Below are positions 1 to 7,540 of a stretch of DNA of 64,000 nucleotides, piece after piece. The notes beneath the pieces are model-generated. The model saw only the letters and a program-made list of their open reading frames with translations. It had not been told where the DNA came from and searched no databases. Source of the DNA: JAGDZR01 sp049115695 (GTDB lineage Bacteria > Bacteroidota > Bacteroidia > Cytophagales > Cyclobacteriaceae); NCBI GenBank assembly GCA_049115695.1, contig JAGDZR010000015.1:1-64000 (forward strand), given 5' to 3'. Position numbers and translations under genes: made by a program. The stretch's first letter is position 1; the number at the start of each line of letters is the position of its first letter.

Positions 1-80
1 TTGCATGATGCCAATATCCCTAACACCATACCGAAAATTATTACTCGCTTGATCATTTTATTGAAATTTATATTATACAT
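1..80 (-). CDS. Lipoprotein, N-terminal fragment (runs off left edge)
   Basis: A minus-strand frame opens with ATG at 80 and stays open to the window edge. It encodes about 26 residues: a short basic stretch with a second Met at residue 9 (position 56), a hydrophobic run and the lipobox L-A-S-C. This is the pattern of a type II lipoprotein signal peptide, so the product is probably an exported, lipid-anchored envelope protein. The start at 56 (M-I-K-R) gives the more typical signal length. The rest of the gene is outside the window, so no function can be assigned. Confidence 0.55.
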   Translation of the reverse strand, partial: MYNINFNKMIKRVIIFGMVLGILASC

Positions 81-720
81 GTCTTAAAAATTATTATTTG
101 ACACCAGTACGTTCCTCGATAACAAAATGGTTGCCTGAGTAAATAAAAATGAGGGACAAATCTTTTGGACCAAATAACCAGGTCAGTTTCATCCGGATTT
201 GATGTTCAATGATATCGGAATTATTAGTTGACCAGTGGAAGATGAATTTCCATTTGTTGCCTATTCAAAACAAGCGGTAGAGGATTTAAGGATTAATGAA
301 TAGTTGGTTTAACCTAAAGCCAATGCAAATTTTGGAATAAAATAAAAGATTGTATTAAGGAGGCATATTGGCATCATTTTTTTTTTGAGAATTAGGCTTA
401 GTTTTTGAAAGTGATAACGGAGAGTATGAAAATCAATTCGTATTTATAGTTTTTAAGGAATATAGACGGGCAGAAGAAATTATTGATATCAGCCCAAAAA
501 AATAGATGGGTACAGTTTGGAAACGAAAATAGCTAGATTGTATATGATATTCAATATATCAAGTATTGATGCCTAATTGTTGAAGAATTGAAATCTTTTT
601 TTAAAAATCAATGCAATTCCTTAATTCTCATAGAATAATTTCTAAGTTCACATCAAACAGACTCAAGCTTAAATTAAGAAAATTGACCTTTATGCAAATT
701 TCATATCTTATAAAGGAAAA
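81..720. other. Intergenic, no gene seen
   Basis: About 640 bases with frequent stops in all frames. I see no convincing coding frame, RNA gene or strong hairpin. Short open stretches around 200-300 could be remains of a decayed gene but cannot be matched to a family by eye. Confidence 0.5.
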
Positions 721-1245
721 TTAACTGAGATTAATAATACCAAGATTGGCCAATCTGTACGTCATTGCAATTTGGCTAACCTGAAATTTTTCTGCAAGAT
801 TTTTAATTTGCTCATCAGAAATTGTAAAAGAATCTATACCTAACTCATCAATCAATCGATGGATTAGTACTTTGGGCATTAATAAAGCAGCCGCAAAAGC
901 GTTGGCTTCTCGTTCTATATTATTTGACTTACCTGATCTTGCAAATACAGCAATAGTCTCATCAACGAACATTTTTTTTTCTTCTTGGTGAAGAACAAAG
1001 TGTCCAATTTCGTGTGCTATGGTAAAATTTTTTCTTGCATCTCCTTGGTTTTTGTCTAAACCAATAGTCGTCATGGAGGGTTTGATCACTAAAAGCCCTG
1101 AAATTTCTTCTCCTAAATCTCTTTCCTCTTTGTGGATTTTCAATTTTTGAAGTAATTCCTCAAGTTTAATAGGCACTGATCCCAATAGATTATGACCTAC
1201 GAGAAGATCGTACGCACTCTTCTCTATTTCATTATAGTCAGGCAT
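721..1245 (-). CDS. ImmA/IrrE-family metallopeptidase (CapP-like)
   Basis: The 174-residue product carries a zinc-protease signature H78-E79-I-G-H82 in the context TIAHEIGHFVLH, followed by an E-R-E-A-N-A-F-A helix with the expected third zinc ligand and the ALLMP motif. This is the ImmA/IrrE family (COG2856). Known members cleave or displace a partner XRE repressor in response to DNA damage or phage; ImmA acts on the ICEBs1 repressor ImmR, and CapP acts on CapH in defence islands. The gene lies just downstream of an XRE gene on the same strand (38-bp gap), the usual order for such a pair, and the pair faces a ubiquitin-like operon. Its target being the neighbouring XRE protein is inference. 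Confidence 0.85.
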   Translation of the reverse strand: MPDYNEIEKSAYDLLVGHNLLGSVPIKLEELLQKLKIHKEERDLGEEISGLLVIKPSMTTIGLDKNQGDARKNFTIAHEIGHFVLHQEEKKMFVDETIAVFARSGKSNNIEREANAFAAALLMPKVLIHRLIDELGIDSFTISDEQIKNLAEKFQVSQIAMTYRLANLGIINLS

Positions 1246-1282
1246 GAAATGTCAAATTAAAAGTATAAATGCAAATGCTTCT

Positions 1283-1579
1283 TTATTGAAGCTCATTAAG
1301 AAAATTTAATGTGTTCATTTTCCCTTTATTTTTTAGTTGGTCAAATTCAGTTGGGAAAAAGCGATCAATACCAATTGCAAATGCTGTTGATATTTTCCAA
1401 ACCAACTCCAATGTTGGTTTTTGATTACCAAGTTCTATGTTTGCAATTGAAACCCTACTCAAGTTCACGTGTTTAGAAAATTCGTTCTGAGATAACTGTC
1501 GTTCACTTCGAAGGTCCTTGATTTTAGCAGCCACAAAACTATAGATATTAGAATTTATTTGGTCGGGTGTTTTCATCAT
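1283..1579 (-). CDS. XRE-family transcriptional regulator (CapH-like)
   Basis: The 98-residue protein has a Cro/C1-type helix-turn-helix at about residues 18-70, with the typical run LSQNEFSKHVNLSRVSIANI followed by ELGNQKPTLE. The C-terminal tail is short. It lies upstream of the ImmA-like protease gene and is read in the same direction, so the two probably form a repressor-protease pair. Its 5' side faces the divergent ubiquitin-like operon across 528 bp, so it could repress both directions. A small inverted repeat (acatac-aaa-gtatgt, 1669-1683) in that gap is a possible operator. There are two adjacent Met codons at the start (1579 and 1576). Confidence 0.85.
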   Translation of the reverse strand: MMKTPDQINSNIYSFVAAKIKDLRSERQLSQNEFSKHVNLSRVSIANIELGNQKPTLELVWKISTAFAIGIDRFFPTEFDQLKNKGKMNTLNFLNELQ

Positions 1580-2107
1580 AGTCTTAAATGTTCAAAGAAT
1601 CAAACGTAAGATAAAAATATTAATTTACAGAATAAATACGATTTTTTCAAGAATGTGTTTGATTATTTACATACAAAGTATGTCATTTCTATTACAAAGC
1701 TAATCATTTTAGTTGATATAAACCTAATATAGTGTTGGCAATACTTTACATTATATATGTATATAAAAAATACACAGAATATGTTTGGTATTTAAAAATT
1801 GATTATCTTTACGGCGTATCAATAAAATAACAAAATCTGAACTAACAAAAATGTGAAGGTATAAAACAAAAAAACTCGCTGAGATAAGATTTAGCGGTCT
1901 TTCAGCGAGTTTTCAGTTCCCTGTCTCTAGACTAATCAGGATTAGTTCATTCTGGTGGAACCTTGTTTTTAAACGTGTGCAAATTAGGTAATATTATTTG
2001 ATTTGACAAGATCGACCTTTCCAGGTTTTTATATGGTGCCCTGCCAAAAGCCGTCCGGCTATTCTATTCGGCCGTAATCGAATGGGATAATATTAAATAA
2101 ATATATC
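1580..2107. promoter_or_regulatory. Divergent regulatory region with promoter-like boxes and a leader hairpin
   Basis: This 528-bp gap separates the XRE gene (minus) from the ubiquitin-like operon (plus). TTTG at 1784-1787 and TATCTTTA at 1804-1811, 16 bp apart, resemble the Bacteroidota -33/-7 elements for plus-strand transcription. Downstream is a perfect 12-bp inverted repeat (aaaactcgctga 1871-1882, tcagcgagtttt 1902-1913) with a 19-nt loop, which could be an attenuator, a terminator or a binding site. No coding frame is evident. The promoter reading is tentative. Confidence 0.4.
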
Positions 2108-3070
2108 ATGGTTAAAAAACCAAAAAGCATCTACATGCACTATGAAGGTGATGTGGATATAAAAAAGGTCGAAATTGATGACCACACGAGAGTAGGTGAT
2201 GTAATAAAGGAACATCTACCTCAATTTGCCAATTCCTCAGATTACAATGAGGATTTGGAAGCATATGTTGAAGATGGGAAAGAACAACTATCAAAGGATT
2301 CTCTGATAGCGGATCTGAAACTGGAGAACAAAGGCCATTTGCATTTTAGCAGATGCAGTCGAGTAAAGACGTCAGTACTTTTTGGCGATCAACAATTTGT
2401 GTTTGATGATCTGAAACCTGCATTTACATTAAGAAAAGTGCGTAGAATTTTGTCAAAAGAGGGAAACATTTCTCAACAAGATTTGAAAGGTCATAAATTT
2501 CGACTTACCCAAACTTCAAATGATCTCGACTTAGATTCACATCTTGGGTCATTTACAACTTATCCATCTTGTGAAGTGAAACTTTATTTGGTGAAACCTG
2601 TAAAGATTCAAGGATTTGTTAAACCTGAAGTTTCTTTGTTTCTTGACCATATTGAAAGTAATGAATTTCAGTCTGGTGTTGATAGGGGTTATTGGGAGGT
2701 AATTGATTCCGACCAAATTTCGTCAACATGGCCATTGGTATTCGTCAGAGTAGCACAGGGTAATAAAAAATTTACTCTTAGGTTTGATTTGAGCGGTTAT
2801 CCTGTGTTAGCTCCAAAGGGTGAATTGTGGGATGAAGAAAAGAATACTTTGTTGAGTAAGGATAAAAGGCCAACAGGGTGTGAAAATCTCAACGTAGCAG
2901 TACGTATGTCTTATGGTGGCCCACCGCAAACTTCTCTCTACATTCCGTGCGACAGAGGTGCATTGACTACTCATCCAGAATGGAGAGAGAAGTATCCAGT
3001 TGAAACATGGAAAAAGGGAGACCAGGTTGCAAAATACTTGCGCTTTTTCCATTCCTTATTAAATACTTGA
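2108..3070 (+). CDS. Fused tandem ubiquitin-like (x2) and E2-like domain protein
   Basis: The 320-residue protein appears to have three parts. Residues 5-80 and 86-165 are two beta-grasp modules of the Multiubiquitin type; the linker H-L-H-F-S-R-C-S-R-V-K between them matches the pattern these repeats show. Residues 168-320 resemble an E2/UBC-like domain: Y231-P232 followed by a Pro, then SLYIPC with Cys281 as the likely catalytic cysteine (Cys258 is a less likely alternative), then H289-P-E-W and a helical tail with W301. Such proteins supply and transfer a ubiquitin-like tag in bacterial conjugation operons, some of which (Bil, type II CBASS) are anti-phage. There is no Gly-Gly at a free C-terminus, because the modifier is followed by the E2 part. 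The gene starts a tight operon with a JAMM protease (5-nt gap) and an E1-like gene. The domain calls rest on motifs and context. Confidence 0.75.
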   Translation: MVKKPKSIYMHYEGDVDIKKVEIDDHTRVGDVIKEHLPQFANSSDYNEDLEAYVEDGKEQLSKDSLIADLKLENKGHLHFSRCSRVKTSVLFGDQQFVFDDLKPAFTLRKVRRILSKEGNISQQDLKGHKFRLTQTSNDLDLDSHLGSFTTYPSCEVKLYLVKPVKIQGFVKPEVSLFLDHIESNEFQSGVDRGYWEVIDSDQISSTWPLVFVRVAQGNKKFTLRFDLSGYPVLAPKGELWDEEKNTLLSKDKRPTGCENLNVAVRMSYGGPPQTSLYIPCDRGALTTHPEWREKYPVETWKKGDQVAKYLRFFHSLLNT

Positions 3071-3075
3071 TCAAA

Positions 3076-3525
3076 ATGATTTCGGCAAGTATTTGGTTTT
3101 GGCTCTCCCTAATGGGAGAGCTAAAACAAAGGGGAAACCTTAAACGTGAAAGCGGTGCATTTTTGCTCGGTAAAAAAGGATCAAATAGGATAGTCAAAGC
3201 ACTTTATTACAATGACCTTGATCCAGAATGTCTAAATTCTGGGATTGTAGAATTCAGTTATTTGGGGCAGATGAACCTTTCTGATTATTGCATTGAAAAC
3301 AATATGAAGGTATTGGCCGACGTGCATACACATCCTGGCGGTTGGACAGGTCAAAGCGTTGCAGACAAAACAAATCCCATGATTTCTAGAAAAGGTCATC
3401 AGGCTATTATTATTCCCAATTATGCTAAAAAGAAATTTCAGTTGTTTCAGGGTGTAGGCTTTTATGAATATTTGGGAGATTTCCGTTGGTTGGCTAAATG
3501 TAACCTAAAACTATCATTACTATGA
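3076..3525 (+). CDS. JAMM/MPN isopeptidase (deubiquitinase-like)
   Basis: With the ATG at 3076 the protein has 149 residues. It shows the complete JAMM zinc site: Glu25 in RESGAFLLG, His84 and His86 in HTHP, Ser94 and Asp97. JAMM enzymes cut isopeptide or peptide bonds after ubiquitin-like proteins; in Bil-type systems this enzyme processes or removes the tag. An upstream in-frame Met at 3007 would overlap the previous gene by 64 bp and add a non-conserved leader, so I chose 3076, five bases after the previous stop. The stop overlaps the next start (ATGA at 3522-3525), which suggests translational coupling. RadC-type JAB proteins differ by an HNHPSG motif; this one looks like the ubiquitin-system branch. 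Confidence 0.88.
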   Translation: MISASIWFWLSLMGELKQRGNLKRESGAFLLGKKGSNRIVKALYYNDLDPECLNSGIVEFSYLGQMNLSDYCIENNMKVLADVHTHPGGWTGQSVADKTNPMISRKGHQAIIIPNYAKKKFQLFQGVGFYEYLGDFRWLAKCNLKLSLL

Positions 3526-4874
3526 GTATAATTAATGAAGACAACTTTAACCGGCTTGCACCATTGCTAATCGAAAAGGACGAGTCTTTAAAAAAACTAA
3601 AATTTACTGAAGCATACAAGTTAGTGGTAAACAGACTCTCCGGCCTTAAACTTGGATTAGTTATTGATAAAAAGGTAGCTGATTCTATTGCGTTACAGAG
3701 TGCTGTAATCAATGCAGTAAATACTGGAAAAAGGGCCTTTATGGGTGGCGTTTTCGTAAGCATTGAGGAGGATTTTGCTAGCATAATTCCTGGATTTCAG
3801 TGTGTGAGTATAAAAGCACTAATATCTCAATTGGGCGGTGTGTTGGATGAAAATCAGGAATGCAACTCGACACTTCATTTTGGCTGTGCGGTCAATAATT
3901 CCCAAGGCTTTCAAGTAGTGTGTAATGGATGGCAAGGAGGTGTTTTGACTGAAGATACTACCGTTGAAATATCTCAAAATCCGGACTTTTCATTGGGTGG
4001 AATTCTTGCTTCATCATTGGGTGTGGGATTGTCATTTCTTTATTCTTTAGGGTTGAAGAAAACCGTGTTCGATAAAGATCACGGTTTATCATTATGGAGG
4101 CCTGATTTAAATTGGCTCGATAAAGAAGCTATGGGGCCAAAACTTCAAATTTTGCCAAAAAAAATGTGGTTGTTAGGACTTGGTCATTTAGGTCAGGCCT
4201 ATTCTTGGACACTTTCTATGTTACCTTATCCAAATTCAGGTAGTTTAATCAATGTCCAGGATTTTGATGTTTTAGTAGAAGCAAATTATTCGGCTGGTTT
4301 ATTATCAAATGAGGATATTGTTGGACAAAAAAAAGCAAGGGTGGTGTCTGAATTTCTTGAGAACAGAGGCTTTAGAAGTAACATTATAGAAAAACCATTT
4401 GATTCAAATACTGTTCCTGCTTCCGATGAACCTGACATATTGATTGGAGGCTTGGATAAAGCAGATGTTCGAAGAGGAGTCCAAGTCGATAAGTACCATC
4501 AGTACTTGGATTGTGGTTTAGGGGGTTCTTTGGGGAATTTTGATTCTATTTCTTTGTTCAACTTTCCTTATTGCAATAAAACTCCCGTGCAAGTTTGGAG
4601 CTCTGGAGATAAACTAACACATAGCATATTGAAAGAGTTAGAATCCAAAGAATTCAATTGTGGCACATTAGCAGAAAAAGCGATTTCAACTTCCTTTGTA
4701 GGAGCGACTGCTTCAACATTGCTTATAAGCGAGCTGTTGAGGTTATGTCACAAGGGAAAAATTTATGGTGAGATAGATTTGTCTATTAGGGATTTGAGTG
4801 ACAGATATGTAAACATGGTTGGGGAGTACTCAAATGAAATCGCAAACACAGGTTATTTGGAAGTTTTAAATTAA
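3522..4874 (+). CDS. E1-like ThiF/MoeB-family adenylyltransferase
   Basis: The 450-residue protein has an N-terminal domain of about 205 residues and a Rossmann-type adenylation domain from about 210. The nucleotide-binding loop is G219-L-G221-H-L-G224, followed by the acidic strand end at D247/D249 and the NEDIVGQKKA region. Cys380 in NCGTLAEKA, preceding SFVGATAST, is the best candidate for the thioester cysteine. E1 enzymes adenylate the C-terminus of a ubiquitin-like protein and load it on an E2. Its start overlaps the JAMM gene by 4 bp, making a three-gene operon of Ubl-E2, isopeptidase and E1. Sulfur-carrier roles in thiamine or molybdopterin synthesis are unlikely since no such genes are nearby. 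The N-terminal domain is not recognised. Confidence 0.82.
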   Translation: MSIINEDNFNRLAPLLIEKDESLKKLKFTEAYKLVVNRLSGLKLGLVIDKKVADSIALQSAVINAVNTGKRAFMGGVFVSIEEDFASIIPGFQCVSIKALISQLGGVLDENQECNSTLHFGCAVNNSQGFQVVCNGWQGGVLTEDTTVEISQNPDFSLGGILASSLGVGLSFLYSLGLKKTVFDKDHGLSLWRPDLNWLDKEAMGPKLQILPKKMWLLGLGHLGQAYSWTLSMLPYPNSGSLINVQDFDVLVEANYSAGLLSNEDIVGQKKARVVSEFLENRGFRSNIIEKPFDSNTVPASDEPDILIGGLDKADVRRGVQVDKYHQYLDCGLGGSLGNFDSISLFNFPYCNKTPVQVWSSGDKLTHSILKELESKEFNCGTLAEKAISTSFVGATASTLLISELLRLCHKGKIYGEIDLSIRDLSDRYVNMVGEYSNEIANTGYLEVLN

Positions 4875-5002
4875 AAGTTTCACCAAAGAAAAATTAAGGT
4901 AAAATGTGATAACCGACGATATGGCAATAGGATCGAATAAAACAGGTGACAGATTTAGTTTGAATTTATTCGTTTAAATAAATTAAGTTTAAGAATAATA
5001 AT

Positions 5003-5905
5003 CTAATCCTCCACCAAGGTCTTTCTTGCAGATTCAATCAAGTCTCCGTGTTTATCAGGATTGGATTCTTTGAGTTTATTCAGGTTTTGAATTTTCCATT
5101 GAATTGAAGGAAACCTCTCGAAATTATGTATGCTCCAATCGGGCTGTAATTTGGTAAATCCTATCAGAAATTCTTTGTCGGCATCAGTCCATGAACCTGC
5201 TATGCTTTTAACTAATTGCTCTCTTGTTGATTCAAAATCCTGGTAAGTAAAAGGCTCTGTGGTCATGCCTGCGAATTGATTTTCAAATGCAGGTTGCTGA
5301 TCGAGTAAATTTGGTTGTAACAGTTCATGTATTGGCCTGTTGCTGCTAAGCATCGAGAGTAGAAGTCCTTTCTTTATTTCTTCTGTGATCCCTTCATTTT
5401 GGAGTAGGTATTTCACGTCGAAAATATCCCGTGGATGTTGACGGTCTAAGGCTGCACAAATCTTTCCACCATATAGTTGTGCCAGGGGTACAATATCAAT
5501 GGAGCAAAAAGCATCGAACTGCTCTTGTGCTCTTTCGCATAATACATGCTCAACGGGATCAGAAAGAACACCTCTGTTGGTTTGGTTGACCTCCACTTTT
5601 ATCTGGGAGCTTTGATTTGAAATTTGGAGTTTAGAGATTTCTTTTTGATGCTGGACTTTAGCTTTGGGAAGCACCGTCATGATTCGTTCTTTTATACTTT
5701 CCAGTGCATCACTGATATTGTCCAATGTGCTTTGTCGATCTTCGATTGGCAAATAAGTTAGGTCAATATCTACAGATAACCTGGGCAATTCACGTACAAA
5801 CAGGTTGATGGCCGTTCCACCATGTAAGGCAAAACATTTTTCTTTGGCTATTTCCGGTATAACAGATAATAGGAGGGATACCTGTCCTTTATAAGTCTCG
5901 TTCAT
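5003..5905 (-). CDS. abiEii: AbiEii-family nucleotidyltransferase toxin
   Basis: The 300-residue protein matches the AbiEii (DUF1814) toxin family. It has H-G-G-T at residues 28-31, followed by the R-L-S-V-D46-I-D48-L motif of the nucleotidyltransferase active site, and later YGGKICAALDR-QHPRDIFDV, the conserved third motif. AbiEii toxins are type IV toxin-antitoxin components that stop growth on phage infection by transferring nucleotides; family members MenT and AbiEii use NTPs, and MenT3 modifies tRNA. It lies 4 bp after the antitoxin gene on the same strand, the canonical order. Length is normal for the family. Confidence 0.92.
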   Translation of the reverse strand: MNETYKGQVSLLLSVIPEIAKEKCFALHGGTAINLFVRELPRLSVDIDLTYLPIEDRQSTLDNISDALESIKERIMTVLPKAKVQHQKEISKLQISNQSSQIKVEVNQTNRGVLSDPVEHVLCERAQEQFDAFCSIDIVPLAQLYGGKICAALDRQHPRDIFDVKYLLQNEGITEEIKKGLLLSMLSSNRPIHELLQPNLLDQQPAFENQFAGMTTEPFTYQDFESTREQLVKSIAGSWTDADKEFLIGFTKLQPDWSIHNFERFPSIQWKIQNLNKLKESNPDKHGDLIESARKTLVED

Positions 5906-5909
5906 CTTT

Positions 5910-6671
5910 TTATCCCAATTCCTTGTTTACCGTGATCTGGTATTTGGGAATATATACACCTGCTTTGATGATGCTTCTTTTTCCTTTCCCTAAATCTATT
6001 TTGTAAGTGTTTATGTGCTTAAACCAACTATGCCCGGTCTTGTCGGCAAGGAATAGAAAAAGCCTCTTCACTTTTACTGAAGTACATGCTTCCAATAATT
6101 TTTGAACTTCTTTTGGTCTGAGGTTATTCAATCCTTCCATTAGCTCAAAGCATTCATTCAAGTCTTGATGCTTTGGAACCAGATATAAACATTCCATGAG
6201 TGCCCTGGCTGCATTGGATACCTTCAGTGTGAAATTTTTCCTTTCTACCTGGATAAGGCCCATGTTTTTTGGGAGGAACTTGGATTGGCAATTGCTGAAT
6301 TCAATACCCCAATTATAATTTTTAAACCAGGCAGGTAGGCTTTCTCCTTCTCCGCCAAATAATATTACCTTTTTTACAGAGAGTTCCAGGTAATGGGATT
6401 TTCCCAATAATGACAAAGCTGTTTTTCCTCCGGGGTGTATGCTGGACGCATCTTGTTGTTGCAAGGCATATAAAGCACCTTCATATTCTAATTCATCGCC
6501 GGTTCTGATCATGGCGCCTGTGCCAATGGACTGCAACCACTTGCTTTTGCGGTATCTCTTTTGGAGGTCAAAACTATAGCCGTTTTGTGACAACCATGAT
6601 GCCAGGAAAACAACCCCCTGGGGCTGGGATTGTAGGAGTTGGTTTATTTTACTTCCTTTTTTGGTATTCAT
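5910..6671 (-). CDS. abiEi: AbiEi-family antitoxin and autorepressor
   Basis: The 253-residue protein fits the AbiEi antitoxin architecture: an N-terminal winged helix (about residues 1-60, with FLASWLSQNGYSFDLQKRY) and an antitoxin domain (about 75-230) containing H-P-G-G-K-T-A-L-S-L-L-G. Known AbiEi proteins neutralise AbiEii without direct stable binding and repress their own promoter through inverted repeats. Both features fit here: the toxin gene follows after 4 bp, and a 12-bp inverted repeat lies directly upstream (6709-6775). The pair is next to a ubiquitin-like operon and at the border of a mobile region, typical of a defence island. Confidence 0.88.
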   Translation of the reverse strand: MNTKKGSKINQLLQSQPQGVVFLASWLSQNGYSFDLQKRYRKSKWLQSIGTGAMIRTGDELEYEGALYALQQQDASSIHPGGKTALSLLGKSHYLELSVKKVILFGGEGESLPAWFKNYNWGIEFSNCQSKFLPKNMGLIQVERKNFTLKVSNAARALMECLYLVPKHQDLNECFELMEGLNNLRPKEVQKLLEACTSVKVKRLFLFLADKTGHSWFKHINTYKIDLGKGKRSIIKAGVYIPKYQITVNKELG

Positions 6672-6708
6672 AGTACTAATTTATCATAAATAATAAACCG
6701 TTGCAATA

Positions 6709-6775
6709 ATTTAGTTTATAAAAAAAAGAATATAGGTACTACAAGTTCCTTTTTTTAGGAAACTATAAACTAAAT
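6709..6775 (-). promoter_or_regulatory. Inverted repeat upstream of abiE, probable AbiEi operator
   Basis: A perfect 12-bp inverted repeat (atttagtttata at 6709-6720 and tataaactaaat at 6764-6775, 43 bp apart) lies 38 bp upstream of the abiEi start. Between the arms is a smaller hairpin (ttcct 6746-6750 / aggaa 6757-6761). AbiEi antitoxins are known to bind paired inverted repeats in their promoter, so this is the likely autoregulatory site. Confidence 0.5.
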
Positions 6776-7180
6776 CCGTTTCAATCATTTCATGGCCTTC
6801 CGGTTTCTTGGACAATTCAACAGGTCACAATATTAGTGATCGTGATATTTTGATTATTCATCAGTATCCTGTGTGCTCCAATACAATTGTATGCGGCTGA
6901 TGCATATAACTTGATTTATTTCATCTTCCATGCTTTCCTTATCTAGCATGTGGTAAATCCTATGTGTGGGGACTGCAAACCTCTTTCAAGCAAGAGATGC
7001 CGAATCGGTTCGGGATTCTCGCAATGTTCTATGACTAAATGACTGTCCGGTTTTGGCCGGATGGTTGGGGAATGTCCAGGGCTTTGACCTAAATACCTTA
7101 CACCCTAGCTCTTGCGGGGGCTTTGCAGCATCCGGCTTTTGCGCCTGTTCCCCCTAACTTGTAATTATAAGGGGCAATCA
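6776..7180. other. Intergenic, no gene seen
   Basis: About 400 bp between the abiE operator and the XRE gene at 7181. I find no supported coding frame. An open frame extends upstream of 7181 but lacks the conserved XRE start. The stretch probably contains a junction between the defence cluster and the mobile region, but no direct repeat or att site is visible. Confidence 0.4.
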
Positions 7181-7540
7181 ATGACTAGAAAAACAAAAGG
7201 CAAGTCAACTAATATTGATATTATACTCGGTCAAAACCTTAAAGAGTTCAGAACACTCAATGGATTAAGCCAAGATAAGCTTGGGGCATTGGTTAACGTC
7301 TCGTTCCAACAAATACAAAAATATGAACAGGGGCAAAACCGCATTCCGGCATCCAGACTTTACGAATTTTCACAAATTCTCAATATATCACTGGCCCAAT
7401 TATATGGAGATATGCAACAAGTCACTGGTGCAGGCTCAATCTTGAGATTTTCACGGGAAGATTTGAGAATTTTAAAACAACTTAACAAACCAAAACACAA
7501 GAACCTTAAGACTTTTGTTCAAACCCAAGTGCTTCCTTGA
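7181..7540 (+). CDS. XRE-family transcriptional regulator
   Basis: The 119-residue protein has a Cro/C1 helix-turn-helix at about residues 15-75. The stretch LGQNLKEFRTLNGLSQDKLG, then VSFQQIQKYEQGQNRIPASR, is very like XRE regulators common in Alphaproteobacteria, which usually carry the same F-Q-Q-x-Q-K-Y-E run. I start at ATG 7181; the in-frame extension to 7112 is not family-like. The 3' end overlaps the convergent gene at 7506 by 35 bp. Its affinity with proteobacterial proteins agrees with an imported mobile element. Target genes are unknown. Confidence 0.8.
   Translation: MTRKTKGKSTNIDIILGQNLKEFRTLNGLSQDKLGALVNVSFQQIQKYEQGQNRIPASRLYEFSQILNISLAQLYGDMQQVTGAGSILRFSREDLRILKQLNKPKHKNLKTFVQTQVLP

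Noticed and set aside
3007..3075. Extension of the isopeptidase gene upstream to 3007
   Set aside because: The extra residues lie in the 3' end of the fusion gene, are not JAMM-like, and the ATG at 3076 lies directly after the previous stop.
2967..3197. Antisense gene across the end of the Ubl-E2 gene
   Set aside because: Only an open antisense frame; no motif, and the sense strand has strong family motifs.
3522..4874. ThiF/MoeB of thiamine or molybdopterin synthesis
   Set aside because: No ThiS, MoaD or related biosynthesis genes are near; the neighbours are a ubiquitin-like/E2 protein and an isopeptidase, and the protein has an additional N-terminal domain.
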